A stretch of 64,000 nucleotides of DNA from Cystobacter fuscus DSM 2262. Lineage in GTDB: Bacteria; Myxococcota; Myxococcia; Myxococcales; Myxococcaceae. The position numbers and the translations under genes were made by a program. Below the pieces are notes generated by a model. It was not told the DNA's origin. It was given only the letters and a program-made list of their open reading frames with translations, and made no database searches. Location of the stretch: positions 496,001 to 560,000 of the forward strand of contig NZ_ANAH02000066.1 of the NCBI RefSeq assembly GCF_000335475.2, written 5' to 3'. Below are positions 1 through 7,747 of this stretch, piece by piece. The number at the start of each line of letters is the position of its first letter. The stretch's first letter is position 1.

Positions 1-464
1 CCGAAGAGGTCGGCGCCGGGCCCGCGGCCCGCGTGCTGCTGCGTGCGGAGTTGTTGCAACAGGGGTCCATTCAGCCCGAGCGCCATCACCGTGGTGATGC
101 CATAGGCCTCGTACTGGCGAAGCTGCCGCGAGATGTTGGCGCGGGTGTAGTGGCCGGCGCCCATGTCGGCTCCCTGGACCACGCCCACATGCGAGTGATT
201 GGAAATCAATCCCGGGATGAGTGTCTTTCCCTGGTAGTCCACCACGCGGGCCTTGGCCGGCACCGTCGTGCTCGAGGCCGGACCCACCGCGAGGATGCGC
301 CCGTCCTGGATGACGACCACGGAGTCCTCGAGGGGGGCTCCTCCCTGGCCGTCGATGAGCCGCGCGCCGCGCAGGGCGACGACTCCCGGAGCGGTCTTCG
401 GGGGCGCGGCGGACGCCAGGAGCGGGGCGGTCAGGAGCGAGAAGAGCAGGGCGTGTGATTTCAA
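1..464 (-). CDS. Amidohydrolase family protein, C-terminal part outside window
   Basis: N-terminal about 154 residues of a secreted metal-dependent amidohydrolase; the gene continues past base 1. The reading begins at a TTG (464-462) preceded by a GGAGG ribosome-binding site six bases upstream; no ATG fits. Residues 1-19 form a signal peptide ending in ASA-A. The first strands follow the imidazolonepropionase/dihydroorotase-like pattern: an ARLIDGQGG turn, an ILAVGP strand, GKTLIPGLI, then NHSHVG, which supplies the two metal-binding histidines (HxH) at the end of beta-strand 1. Families with this layout act on amide or imide bonds, for example in dipeptides or hydantoins; the substrate cannot be read from the N-terminus. 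It is divergent from the GST gene. Confidence 0.8.
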   Translation of the reverse strand, partial: MKSHALLFSLLTAPLLASAAPPKTAPGVVALRGARLIDGQGGAPLEDSVVVIQDGRILAVGPASSTTVPAKARVVDYQGKTLIPGLISNHSHVGVVQGADMGAGHYTRANISRQLRQYEAYGITTVMALGLNGPLLQQLRTQQHAGRGPGADLF

Positions 465-519
465 AAGGCACCTCCCAAAGGGGTCGAACGAAGCGCGCGG
501 CACCCTATACTCCCGCGCC

Positions 520-1170
520 ATGAGAATCCTCTTTCACATGGCCAACTCGCCGTTTGCTCGACGTACCCGCCTCGCCCTCGCCGCCAAGGGGTTGACCGTC
601 GAGCTGCGCGACGTGCGCGCCCACCCCGAGTTCTTCGAGGAGTCCCGGCAACTCTCCCCCCTCATGACGGTTCCCGTGCTGGTCGAGGAGGATGGGCGGG
701 TCCTCGGAGACTCGACGGCCATCTCCCACTACCTGGACCGGGCCTATCCCTCGACGCCACCGCTGTGGCCCACCGAGCCCGACGAGGCCCTCGCCGCCTT
801 CGAGGTGGCCTCGCTCGTGGACGTGGTGGTGAGCACCGTGGTGGAGCTCGGGGGGCGCTACCACCCGCTTCGCTCCTCCGAGGCCTGGGAGACCGTCCGC
901 ACCGAGGCCATGGAGCGTGTGCAGCGCGCGTTGGACTCCCTGGGTCAACGGGCCGCGGCGCTCTCGCGTCCCACCTTCTGCCGGCGGGGCTGGTCCGCGC
1001 CGGACATGTGGTTGTTCACCGCGGAGCATTGGCTTGCTTCTCTGCCCGCGCGTGCGGCCACCGCCCCCATGGTCGCCCAGGTCCTCTCCCTGGGCTGGCG
1101 TCTGCCTCCGGAACTCTCCCGCTGGGCCGATCAGCACCGCGACCGGCCCGACGTGCGCGCACTCGCGTAG
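520..1170 (+). CDS. Glutathione S-transferase family protein
   Basis: A 216-residue protein with the usual GST length and layout. Residues 1-78 are the thioredoxin-like domain, opening with MRILFHMANSPFARRTRLAL and containing the cis-proline segment MTVPVLV and the glutathione-contact DSTAI. The rest is alpha-helical. The serine of NSPFARR stands where zeta/beta-class enzymes carry the catalytic Ser or Cys. The likely role is cytoplasmic thiol conjugation or peroxide/xenobiotic handling. The ATG at 520 was chosen because the GST fold begins there; frames opening further upstream run into the divergent amidohydrolase. It stands alone, with a decayed protease copy downstream. Confidence 0.85.
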   Translation: MRILFHMANSPFARRTRLALAAKGLTVELRDVRAHPEFFEESRQLSPLMTVPVLVEEDGRVLGDSTAISHYLDRAYPSTPPLWPTEPDEALAAFEVASLVDVVVSTVVELGGRYHPLRSSEAWETVRTEAMERVQRALDSLGQRAAALSRPTFCRRGWSAPDMWLFTAEHWLASLPARAATAPMVAQVLSLGWRLPPELSRWADQHRDRPDVRALA

Positions 1171-1200
1171 TCCTCGCGCTTTGGTTTCATTGCGTGAGCA

Positions 1201-1385
1201 CCGCCAGCAACTGCTCGAGCACCCACGGCCATCAACACCCAGTTGGCCAACCAGGCCATCGTGGATGACCACGCGTACGGCCAGAGCGCCGCCAAGAGCC
1301 TCGCCAGGTCCAATCCCACCCGGGCCTCGGACAACGCGGACAACCACGAGTACATCGCCGAGAACACTCCCGCCCAGAACCGAGG
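1201..1385 (+). pseudogene. Shrunken remnant of the neighbouring M35 protease gene
   Basis: Two blocks match the intact aspzincin gene: 1201-1224 equals 2264-2287 exactly, and 1264-1381 closely matches 2647-2764, including the coding for NADNHEYIAENTPAQN near the C-terminus. The roughly 360 bases between those blocks in the intact gene, which carry the HExxH zinc site, are replaced by 39 unrelated bases. No start codon or signal peptide is present. The downstream terminator is also duplicated, so the copy extended past the gene's end. This is a dead tandem duplicate reduced by internal deletion. Confidence 0.8.
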
Positions 1386-1413
1386 CCGGGTCGGTCGAGC
1401 AGGAGAAGGAAGG

Positions 1414-1443
1414 AACGGGAGCGGCGACGCTCCCGTTTTTTTT
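1414..1443 (+). terminator. Rho-independent terminator (copy 1)
   Basis: A perfect 10-bp stem AACGGGAGCG/CGCTCCCGTT with a GCGA tetraloop, running into T residues. It duplicates the terminator behind the intact M35 gene and follows the remnant copy. Confidence 0.85.
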
Positions 1444-1604
1444 GCCTGGCGGCGGACCTATTTCACCCCATGCGGAATGCTACAGGGCGTGCTCTCCGTG
1501 TCGCACGCCGTGTCGAGATGATCTCGCTTTGCCGTCAAAGCACCAGGTTCGCATTAAGAACTATTTCTACGTCCTTCAGTACCTGTACTTAATCCAGAGC
1601 TATC

Positions 1605-1665
1605 GTGTTACAATGGGTCCACCGGGGTAGCAGAGCTACCGGTCCTTTTGAAAGGAATTACCTGC
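1605..1665 (+). promoter_or_regulatory. Probable promoter and leader hairpin of the M35 protease gene
   Basis: TACAAT at 1609-1614 is a good -10 match in an AT-richer stretch; the -35 is weak (TACTTA around 1586). Just downstream lies a near-perfect hairpin, ACCGGGGTAGC/GCTACCGGT with a two-base bulge (about 1620-1643), followed by the AAAGGA ribosome-binding site for the GTG start at 1666. The rest of 1444-1604 shows no gene. Confidence 0.4.
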
Positions 1666-2766
1666 GTGAGCCAGAACGTGCGTGGTTTCAAGTGGCTGGT
1701 GGGCGGAGTGGTCGGAATGTCCCTGCTGGGCGCGTGCGGCGCTCCGATGGAGGGGGAGAACACCTCGTCCGAGCTGAGCGAGCAGGCCCTGGGTGACGTG
1801 GCGGTGAGCCTGTCGGTGGCGAGCAGCAGCCTGAGCGCCCGCGAGGACGTGGCGGTGACGGTGACCTTCACCAACGTGTCTTCCCAGCCGGTGCAGCTCT
1901 TGCGCTGGTTCGTGCCCGGCACCGAGGGCATCAAGGCCGGCCTGTTCGAGGTCTCTCGCAACGGCGAGGAGGTGGCGTACATCGGCCCCCACATCAAGCG
2001 TCGCGCCCCCCAGGCCGAGGACTTCGTCACCCTGGCCCCCGGCGAGAGCCTGTCGGGCAGCGCGTCCCTGTCGGGCATGTATGACCTGAGCGAGAGCGGC
2101 ACCTACTCGGTGCGCTTCGCCGCCCAGTCCACGAATCAGCACAACGTGGGGCTCACCCGCGCCGCCAACCTCGACTCCAACCTCGTGAGCCTGTGGATCG
2201 AGGGCCGTCCGGAGCGCGAGCCGCAGATGCAGGCCCAGGCCGTGACGGCCCAGGGCGTGACCTCCGCCAGCAACTGCTCGAGCACCCGCGCCTCGCAGAT
2301 CTCCACGGCGTTCGCCTCCGCCAAGACGTACGCGAGCAGCACGTCGAGCTACCTCAACGGCATCTCGTCGGGCACCGCGCGCTACACCACGTGGTTCGGC
2401 ACCTACTCGTCCACCAACGTGGGCACGGCCCGCACGCACTTCACGAAGATCAGCAGCGCCTTCGCCTCCGCGGCGGTCACGGTGGACTGCAGCTGCACGG
2501 ACTCGGCCTACGCCTACGTGTACCCGTCCCAGCCGTACAAGATCTACGTGTGCAGCGCCTTCTGGAGCGCGCCGAACACGGGCACGGACTCCAAGGCGGG
2601 CACGCTGGTGCACGAGATGAGCCACTTCACCGTGGTGGCCGGCACGGATGACCACGCCTACGGCCAGAGCGCCGCCAAGAGCCTGGCCAAGTCCAGCCCC
2701 ACCCAGGCCTTGGACAACGCGGACAGCCACGAGTACATCGCCGAGAACACTCCCGCCCAGAACTGA
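1666..2766 (+). CDS. M35 (aspzincin) metalloendopeptidase, lipoprotein
   Basis: A 366-residue secreted zinc protease of the deuterolysin/peptidyl-Lys endopeptidase type. The GTG start is preferred over a TTG at 1648 because AAAGGA lies nine bases upstream. A lipobox (LLGAC) ends the signal peptide near residue 25. Residues about 40-180 form a beta-sandwich propeptide-like domain with AREDVAVTVTF and LAPGESLSG segments. The catalytic domain carries HEMSH at 316-320 and GTDDHAYG at 326-333, the GTxDxxYG motif giving the third zinc ligand (D329), then NADSHEYIAEN near the end. This is the complete aspzincin signature. It probably digests proteins at the cell surface or outside during predation. 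Its neighbours are a dead duplicate upstream and a propeptide-like lipoprotein downstream. Confidence 0.9.
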   Translation: MSQNVRGFKWLVGGVVGMSLLGACGAPMEGENTSSELSEQALGDVAVSLSVASSSLSAREDVAVTVTFTNVSSQPVQLLRWFVPGTEGIKAGLFEVSRNGEEVAYIGPHIKRRAPQAEDFVTLAPGESLSGSASLSGMYDLSESGTYSVRFAAQSTNQHNVGLTRAANLDSNLVSLWIEGRPEREPQMQAQAVTAQGVTSASNCSSTRASQISTAFASAKTYASSTSSYLNGISSGTARYTTWFGTYSSTNVGTARTHFTKISSAFASAAVTVDCSCTDSAYAYVYPSQPYKIYVCSAFWSAPNTGTDSKAGTLVHEMSHFTVVAGTDDHAYGQSAAKSLAKSSPTQALDNADSHEYIAENTPAQN

Positions 2767-2797
2767 GGCGGAGCAAAACGAGCAGTTGAAGGAAGGG

Positions 2798-2827
2798 ACG
2801 GGAGCGGCGACGCTCCCGTTTTTTTTT
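2798..2827 (+). terminator. Rho-independent terminator (copy 2)
   Basis: ACGGGAGCG/CGCTCCCGT stem with a GCGA loop followed by a long T run, 31 bases after the M35 stop codon. Essentially identical to the hairpin at 1414-1443. Confidence 0.9.
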
Positions 2828-2879
2828 GCCAGGGGAGGGCCCATTCCGGGCTCCCCTACCAGAGGAGAACACCCTGTTT

Positions 2880-3518
2880 ATGACGCGTGGACATGTGGGT
2901 TGGGTCGCGCTGTGCTGTCTGGCGCTGAGTGGTGGCGGCTGTTCGTCTCGCCGCGAGTCCGCGGAGGGCAAGCCCCCGGAGCCGGCGGCGCCCGCGCAGC
3001 CCTCGGCCCCAGCACAGCCCTCGGCGGAGAAGCCCCCCGAGACGCAGGCCCCCGAGCAGAAGGAGACTCCCGCCATGGCCACGACCCTGGAGTGCAAGTT
3101 GAGCGTGCCGCCGAGCGCGACCGTGGGCCAGCCGGTGGAGCTGCTCTTCCAGCTCACCAACCGCACCGCGGCGCCGCTGTACGTGCTCTCCTGGCGCTCG
3201 CCGCTCGAGCGCGTGGGGGGACGTGACTTCGACATCACCCGCGACGGCGCCGAAGTGGCCTACCAGGGGCCGATGAAGAAGCGCGCCGCGCCCTCCCCGG
3301 ACCAGTACCTGGCGGTGGCGCCGGGGGCCACGGTGGAAGGGCGGCTCGACCTGGCCCTGGCCTATGACTTGAGCCAGCCCGGGCGCTACCGCATCGCGTT
3401 CCCCGGTCCGCTCATGGACGTCACCGACAAGCTGCCCGACACGGCGCGCTCGTTCGACGTCATGACCGCCCGGCCGGTGACGTGCGCCCCCGTCGAGACG
3501 ACGCTCACCAAGCCCTGA
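2880..3518 (+). CDS. Lipoprotein resembling the M35 protease N-terminal domain
   Basis: A 212-residue lipoprotein: the signal peptide ends in a cysteine (GGGC) at about residue 21, followed by a proline/alanine/glutamate-rich linker (about 25-65) and one beta-sandwich domain. That domain is visibly homologous to the N-terminal domain of the upstream M35 protease. The two share GQPVELLFQLTN-type strands, an EVAYQGP/EVAYIGP turn, a lysine-arginine pair, a VAPGAT/LAPGES segment and YDLSQPGRYRIAF/YDLSESGTYSVRF. No catalytic motif is present. A stand-alone propeptide-like protein beside its protease could act as inhibitor, chaperone or anchor; that is inference. The ATG at 2880 has GAGGAG upstream. 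Confidence 0.75.
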   Translation: MTRGHVGWVALCCLALSGGGCSSRRESAEGKPPEPAAPAQPSAPAQPSAEKPPETQAPEQKETPAMATTLECKLSVPPSATVGQPVELLFQLTNRTAAPLYVLSWRSPLERVGGRDFDITRDGAEVAYQGPMKKRAAPSPDQYLAVAPGATVEGRLDLALAYDLSQPGRYRIAFPGPLMDVTDKLPDTARSFDVMTARPVTCAPVETTLTKP

Positions 3519-3628
3519 TTCGCGCGATGTCTCTGGCGCGCTCGCACCACATCCTCCATGGTGCGGATTTACGCGGCGCGGCAAGGTGCCTCGCCGCCCC
3601 ATCTCCGCCCCTGCATTGAGGAAGAGGA

Positions 3629-4495
3629 ATGAGTCGCGTCCTGGAGGATCTGCTGGAGCTCCTGAAGCTGGAGCCCATTGAGGAGAATCTGTTTCGCGGA
3701 CGGAGCCAGGATCTCGGTTTCCGGCAGTTGTTCGGGGGGCAGGTGCTGGGACAGTCGTTGTCGGCGGCCAGCCAGACCGTGCCCCCGCACCGCCCCGTGC
3801 ACTCGCTGCACGGCTACTTCCTGCGCCCCGGCGACGCCAGTCTGCCCGTGGTCTACACCGTGGACCGGCTGCGCGATGGCGGCAGCTTCACCACCCGCCG
3901 GGTGGTGGCCATCCAGAAGGGGGAGCCCATCTTCACGGTGATGGCGTCCTTCCAGGCCGAGGAGCCCGGCTTCGAGCACCAGGCGAAGATGCCCGAGGTG
4001 CCCGGCCCCGAGGGCTTCCCCACGGATCGCGAGCTGCTCAGCCGCAAGGCGCACCTCATCCCCGAGAAGATCCGCGACAAGCTCCTGTGCGAGAAGCCCA
4101 TCGAGATCCGCCCGGTGACGCACCTGGATCCCTTCGATCCCCACGTGCTCGAGCCCGCCAAGCAGGTGTGGTTCCGCGTCGACGGCGCGCTGCCCGACGA
4201 CTCGCGGGTGCACCGCTACCTGCTCGCCTATGCCTCGGACTTCAACCTCATCACCACCGCGCTCCAGCCGCACGGCACCAGCTACATGAATCCCCAGGTG
4301 CAGCTGGCGAGCCTGGACCACGCCCTGTGGATCCACGGCAACCTGCGGATGAATGACTGGCTGCTGTACTCCATCGCCAGTCCCTGGGCCGGCAACGCGC
4401 GCGGCCTGTCGTATGGGCACATCTTCACGCGGGATGGCCGCTTGGTGGCCTCCGTGGCGCAAGAGGGGCTCATGCGCATGCGCCCGCCGAAGTAG
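3629..4495 (+). CDS. tesB: Acyl-CoA thioesterase II
   Basis: A 288-residue double hot-dog thioesterase, the same length as E. coli TesB, hydrolysing acyl-CoA to free fatty acid and CoA in the cytoplasm. The N-terminal hot-dog has FGGQVLGQSL and HGYFLRPGD; the C-terminal one has the catalytic aspartate D204 in YASDFN and Q278 in AQEGLMR, at the positions known from the E. coli enzyme. The ATG start follows GAGGAAGAG. Convergent with the SGNH hydrolase gene 18 bases downstream. Confidence 0.92.
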   Translation: MSRVLEDLLELLKLEPIEENLFRGRSQDLGFRQLFGGQVLGQSLSAASQTVPPHRPVHSLHGYFLRPGDASLPVVYTVDRLRDGGSFTTRRVVAIQKGEPIFTVMASFQAEEPGFEHQAKMPEVPGPEGFPTDRELLSRKAHLIPEKIRDKLLCEKPIEIRPVTHLDPFDPHVLEPAKQVWFRVDGALPDDSRVHRYLLAYASDFNLITTALQPHGTSYMNPQVQLASLDHALWIHGNLRMNDWLLYSIASPWAGNARGLSYGHIFTRDGRLVASVAQEGLMRMRPPK

Positions 4496-4513
4496 GGCCG
4501 CGTCCTTCGTGGC

Positions 4514-5698
4514 TCAGGCCGGCGAGGAGCGGCTCGCGGACCAGGAGCCGAACCAGCGCCCGCCCTGGGAGTCCTGGGCGTGGGCCACCCCGAGCAGTCC
4601 GCCCTCCGTGCGCACCGCGCGGAAGTGCAGCGTGGCGCCGAGGATCCTCGGGTCGTGGAGGGAGAACGCCAGCGCCTCGCCCTCCACCTGGGGTGTCACG
4701 TCTTCCTCGAGGGGGGCGTCTCGTGGAAACAGGATGCGCACCTGGCCGGTGAGCCGCGTCCCCCGGGACTCGACCGAGAGCCATAGGGGCACGGGCGCCA
4801 TGTCCAGCTCCTCGGGGTAGAGCGAGAGCGTCCCCTGCCACGTGCCCGCCATCCTGGAGGCGTCCAGCGGAGCGCCGCGCGGTAGCTGGGGCAAGGCGAG
4901 GCGGGGCTCGGTGGGGGTGGGGCCTTCGGCAAGCGCGGGGGACAGTCCCACCTCGGAGCCCACCTGCTGGAGGTAGCGCGCGGTGTCCTCCGGGAGCTCC
5001 ACCAGCGTCTCGGTGCGCGTGGTGTCGAAGGCCGAGCCCGTCCAGGGCGCCCCGGAGAGGGTGCTGGGCGCGCCCAGGCAAGGCTGGTGGAACAGCGAGG
5101 CGTAGAGCACGCAGGCCGCCAGGTAGGTGCCCGCGGGCCCCGGGTGGTGGCCGTCCTCCCCGTACAACTCCAGCTCGGGCCGCTCCCGCCGCACCCGCTC
5201 CCACGCCACCCCCACCGGTGCCAGCACGCCTCCTTGCTCGCGCGCGATATGGGCATAGGCGCGCGTGAGCACCTCCTGGGCGGGCAGGTCCGCCTTGCGC
5301 GACCACGTCATGTAGAAGACCGGGTTCGCGCCCACCGCCAGGCTCTCCCGCGCGAAGAGGCGGACGTAGGGGTAGAAGCTCTCCTCGGGCTCGTTCATTC
5401 GCAGCGCTCCGTCGATGCGCAGGTGGCCCAGCAGGCTCTGCTCCTGCAGCACGACGTGGCTCCAGGCTTCCCCGCGCAGCAGCTCCCTCGCCTCGCCTCG
5501 CTTCCAGTGCGACTCGAGCGTCGCTCCCCCCAGGAGCACCGCGCCCGTCTCCAACCGCGTCCCCGGAGACAGCGCCCGCACGAGCCCCTCCAGCATCCCC
5601 GGAAGATCGTTGTTGTAGGTGTAGCTGTTGCCAATGAAGAGCACGCGCACGGAGGCCTCGGGGGCGGGGCGGAAAGTCGTTTGGAGTCTAGCCCACAT
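4514..5698 (-). CDS. SGNH-type hydrolase with C-terminal lipocalin-like domain
   Basis: About 394 residues. The SGNH core begins LFIGNSYTYNNDLPG (block I, GNS in place of GDS, nucleophile serine) and ends at GEDGHHPGPAGTY (catalytic Asp-x-His). A large C-terminal part has beta-strand character (MAGTWQGTLSLYP, LTGQVRILFP), like a small-ligand beta-barrel. No signal peptide is evident. The ATG at 5698 starts just before the conserved fold; the frame stays open to 5830 through an AT-rich palindrome, so a longer form cannot be excluded. It lies downstream of the ABC importer genes on the same strand but behind its own candidate promoter. Ester or acetyl hydrolysis is likely; the substrate is unknown. 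Confidence 0.7.
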   Translation of the reverse strand: MWARLQTTFRPAPEASVRVLFIGNSYTYNNDLPGMLEGLVRALSPGTRLETGAVLLGGATLESHWKRGEARELLRGEAWSHVVLQEQSLLGHLRIDGALRMNEPEESFYPYVRLFARESLAVGANPVFYMTWSRKADLPAQEVLTRAYAHIAREQGGVLAPVGVAWERVRRERPELELYGEDGHHPGPAGTYLAACVLYASLFHQPCLGAPSTLSGAPWTGSAFDTTRTETLVELPEDTARYLQQVGSEVGLSPALAEGPTPTEPRLALPQLPRGAPLDASRMAGTWQGTLSLYPEELDMAPVPLWLSVESRGTRLTGQVRILFPRDAPLEEDVTPQVEGEALAFSLHDPRILGATLHFRAVRTEGGLLGVAHAQDSQGGRWFGSWSASRSSPA

Positions 5699-5796
5699 AG
5701 ACGGACTATGTGAATGGACGTGGGCCCGCGTTTTCAATAGACAGACATGAAATGCAAATGTTTGTTTGTGTTTGCCTGGTCCGACGCTTGCATGTC

Positions 5797-5833
5797 CATA
5801 TGTCTGTGTTTTTTGAGAAAACACAGACATATG
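5797..5833. repeat. Perfect 16-bp inverted repeat (hairpin) in AT-rich block
   Basis: CATATGTCTGTGTTTT (5797-5812) and its exact complement (5818-5833) enclose a five-base loop TTGAG. The T and A runs sit at the loop side, not after the stem, so it is a poor intrinsic terminator in either direction. It lies between the importer genes and the SGNH gene and would be in the SGNH leader if the promoter at 5844-5882 is used. ACAGACAT or its complement occurs four times in this block (5741, 5800, 5823, 5884), alternately oriented. Confidence 0.8.
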
Positions 5834-5843
5834 AATTCAGGTG

Positions 5844-5882
5844 TTTGATATTGATTTGTAATTATTGTCAATCAATATCAAA
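5844..5882 (-). promoter_or_regulatory. Candidate promoter enclosed by a 13-bp inverted repeat
   Basis: TTTGATATTGATT (5844-5856) is repeated in exact inversion at 5870-5882 across a 13-base spacer. Read leftward, the spacer side supplies a perfect TTGACA, and TATCAA follows 15 bases later, a plausible though tightly spaced sigma-70 promoter for the SGNH gene with a dimer-binding operator over it. The base composition differs sharply from the surroundings. No regulator gene is adjacent. Confidence 0.5.
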
Positions 5883-5896
5883 TATGTCTGTCATTG

Positions 5897-6931
5897 TCAC
5901 GGAGTAGCGGGGGCGGGCGAACCCATGTCGACGAATTCCGGCAGCAGGAAGTCGTCCAGGGCGGGCACCTTGTCGATGAGGCCCAGGTCCACGAGCTGCC
6001 GTGCCAGGGTGTCCCAGCGCTCGCGGCTCATGGTGCCCAGGCCCTTGGCGCGCGTCTGCTCGGTTTCGATGAGGGGCTTCTGGGCGCGCGCCGCCTCGGC
6101 GAACGTCTCCGCGTCCATGGAGGTGTTGAGCTTGCCCATGACGGCGTTGGTGGCCGTGGGGTCGTCCAGGTAGGCCCGCCAGCCCTCGCGCACCGCCTCC
6201 ACGAAGTCCTTCACCCGGGACGGCTGCTGCTTCCAGAGCTCCCGGCGGGTGACGACCACGGCGATGTAGGGATTGAATCCCTCGTCGGCCACCAGGAACA
6301 CGGTGGGCTCCGCGCCCTGACGCCGCGCGGCGATGGGCTCCGAGGTGATGAAGCACTGCTGGCTGAAGTCCTTGTCCGCCACGAAGCGCGCCACGCCACC
6401 GTCGTAGGGCACCACCTTGACCTTGTCGAAGCCATACTTCTTCTTCAGGTACGCGGCGTAGGGCTGGCCCGGCTCCAGGGCCACCGTGCCCGAGGAGAGC
6501 AGATCCTTGATGCCCTTGGCCCCGCGCGACGCATGGGTCATCAGGGCTTGCGGCGCCGTCTGGTACACGGCGAACAGGGGAATCACATCCACGCCCCGCG
6601 CCCGGGCGGTGAGGAGTTCATCCGCGCCGAGGATGCCGAATTCCACCTGCCCCGTGGCCACCATCTGCACCACCGGCACGCCGGCGCCGCCTCCCTGGAT
6701 GCTCACGTCCATTCCGCGGCGCTTGAAGTGCCCCAAGTCCCTCGCGGCGTAGAAGCCACCGAACTCGGGCTCGGCCACCCAGTTGAGGGCCAGCTTGACC
6801 TGAGCCACCTGGGGGGCGGGACTGCCCGCGTCCCCCGCCGCCTGGGGCGCGCTCTCCTTCGCGCGCGAGCACGCCCCGGCCACCACGAGCAGCACCAGTC
6901 CACCCACGACTCCAGCCAGACGTCCTTTCAC
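5897..6931 (-). CDS. ABC transporter substrate-binding lipoprotein, NMT1/THI5-like
   Basis: A 344-residue periplasmic binding protein with a lipobox (VVAGAC) at about residue 21. The mature start, LALNWVAEPEFGGFYAARD, is the signature of the NMT1/ThiY/SsuA class: NW, then a G-x-Y/F contact and a KRRGMDV helix. The rest has the two-lobe pattern with GGGAGVPVVQMVATGQ, where related proteins bind phosphate or sulfonate. Family ligands include thiamine precursors, riboflavin, taurine, alkanesulfonates and nitrate. It lies 30 bases after the permease in the same operon. The linked flavin-dependent LLM oxygenase favours a sulfonate, or a heterocycle to be oxidised, as the imported compound. Confidence 0.88.
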   Translation of the reverse strand: MKGRLAGVVGGLVLLVVAGACSRAKESAPQAAGDAGSPAPQVAQVKLALNWVAEPEFGGFYAARDLGHFKRRGMDVSIQGGGAGVPVVQMVATGQVEFGILGADELLTARARGVDVIPLFAVYQTAPQALMTHASRGAKGIKDLLSSGTVALEPGQPYAAYLKKKYGFDKVKVVPYDGGVARFVADKDFSQQCFITSEPIAARRQGAEPTVFLVADEGFNPYIAVVVTRRELWKQQPSRVKDFVEAVREGWRAYLDDPTATNAVMGKLNTSMDAETFAEAARAQKPLIETEQTRAKGLGTMSRERWDTLARQLVDLGLIDKVPALDDFLLPEFVDMGSPAPATP

Positions 6932-6961
6932 GTGTGCCTTCCTCTCCGATGCAAGGGTTTC

Positions 6962-7747
6962 TCACGGCCCCGACGAGGCCGAGGGGTGCCAGCGCTTGAG
7001 CAGCCGGAAGCCCGTCAGGTTCACCGCGCCAAACAGTGCCAGTCCCAACACCGCCGCCGCCAGCACGGCGGCGAAGATCAGATCCGTGCGCAACTGCCGG
7101 TAGGCCGTCAGCACCAGGATGCCCAGGCCCGCGCCTTCCTCGGCGAAGCCCGCGACGAACTCGCCCACGATGGCGCCAATGACGGCCAGCCCCGAGGCGA
7201 CGCGCAACCCGGTGAAGAGCTGCGGCAGCGCCGCCGGCAGCTCCAGCTTCCACAGCGTGGCGAGCCGCTTCGCCCCGTACAGGCGGAACAGGTCGCGCAG
7301 CGCCGGCTCCACCGAGCGCAGCCCGGTGAGCGTGTTGGTGATGACGGGAAAGAGCGAGACGATGAAGGAGGAGACGGCCACGGCGCGCGTGCCCGGGCCG
7401 AACCACAGCACCAGCAGCGGGGCGATGGCCACGATGGGCACCGTCTGGAGGAAGAGCGTGTAGGGGTAGAGCGCCCGCTCCAACAGCCGCGAGGAGCCGA
7501 GGAGGATGGCGGTGAGCACGCCCACCCCGGCGCTCAAGCCGAAGCCGATCAGCGCGGCGCGGCCGGTGGTGAGCATCGCGTTCCACAGGGTCTGCGCGTC
7601 GTGCACCCCGGCGAGCGCGATGGCGGATGGGGGTGGCAAGAGCCAGGGAGCGATGCCGAACACCCGCGTCACCCCCTCCCACAGCGCCAGCAGCACCACG
7701 AGCGCGACCAGGGGCGGCACCACCTGCCGTGCGAAGGAGCCGTTCAT
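6962..7747 (-). CDS. ABC transporter permease (SsuC/TauC/ThiX type)
   Basis: A 261-residue inner-membrane permease with about six hydrophobic segments and the cytoplasmic EAA loop that docks the ATPase (around YGAKRLATLWKLELPAALPQ). The ATG at 7747 overlaps the ATPase stop codon in an ATGA arrangement, so translation is probably coupled. A longer open frame upstream only shadows the ATPase gene. It pairs with the ATPase before it and the NMT1-like binding protein after it. Confidence 0.9.
   Translation of the reverse strand: MNGSFARQVVPPLVALVVLLALWEGVTRVFGIAPWLLPPPSAIALAGVHDAQTLWNAMLTTGRAALIGFGLSAGVGVLTAILLGSSRLLERALYPYTLFLQTVPIVAIAPLLVLWFGPGTRAVAVSSFIVSLFPVITNTLTGLRSVEPALRDLFRLYGAKRLATLWKLELPAALPQLFTGLRVASGLAVIGAIVGEFVAGFAEEGAGLGILVLTAYRQLRTDLIFAAVLAAAVLGLALFGAVNLTGFRLLKRWHPSASSGP

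Noticed and set aside
5797-5833. Reading the 16-bp hairpin as a plain Rho-independent terminator of the importer operon
   Set aside because: The T/A runs are next to the loop and no T tract follows the stem in either direction; it is also downstream of a candidate promoter for the next gene.
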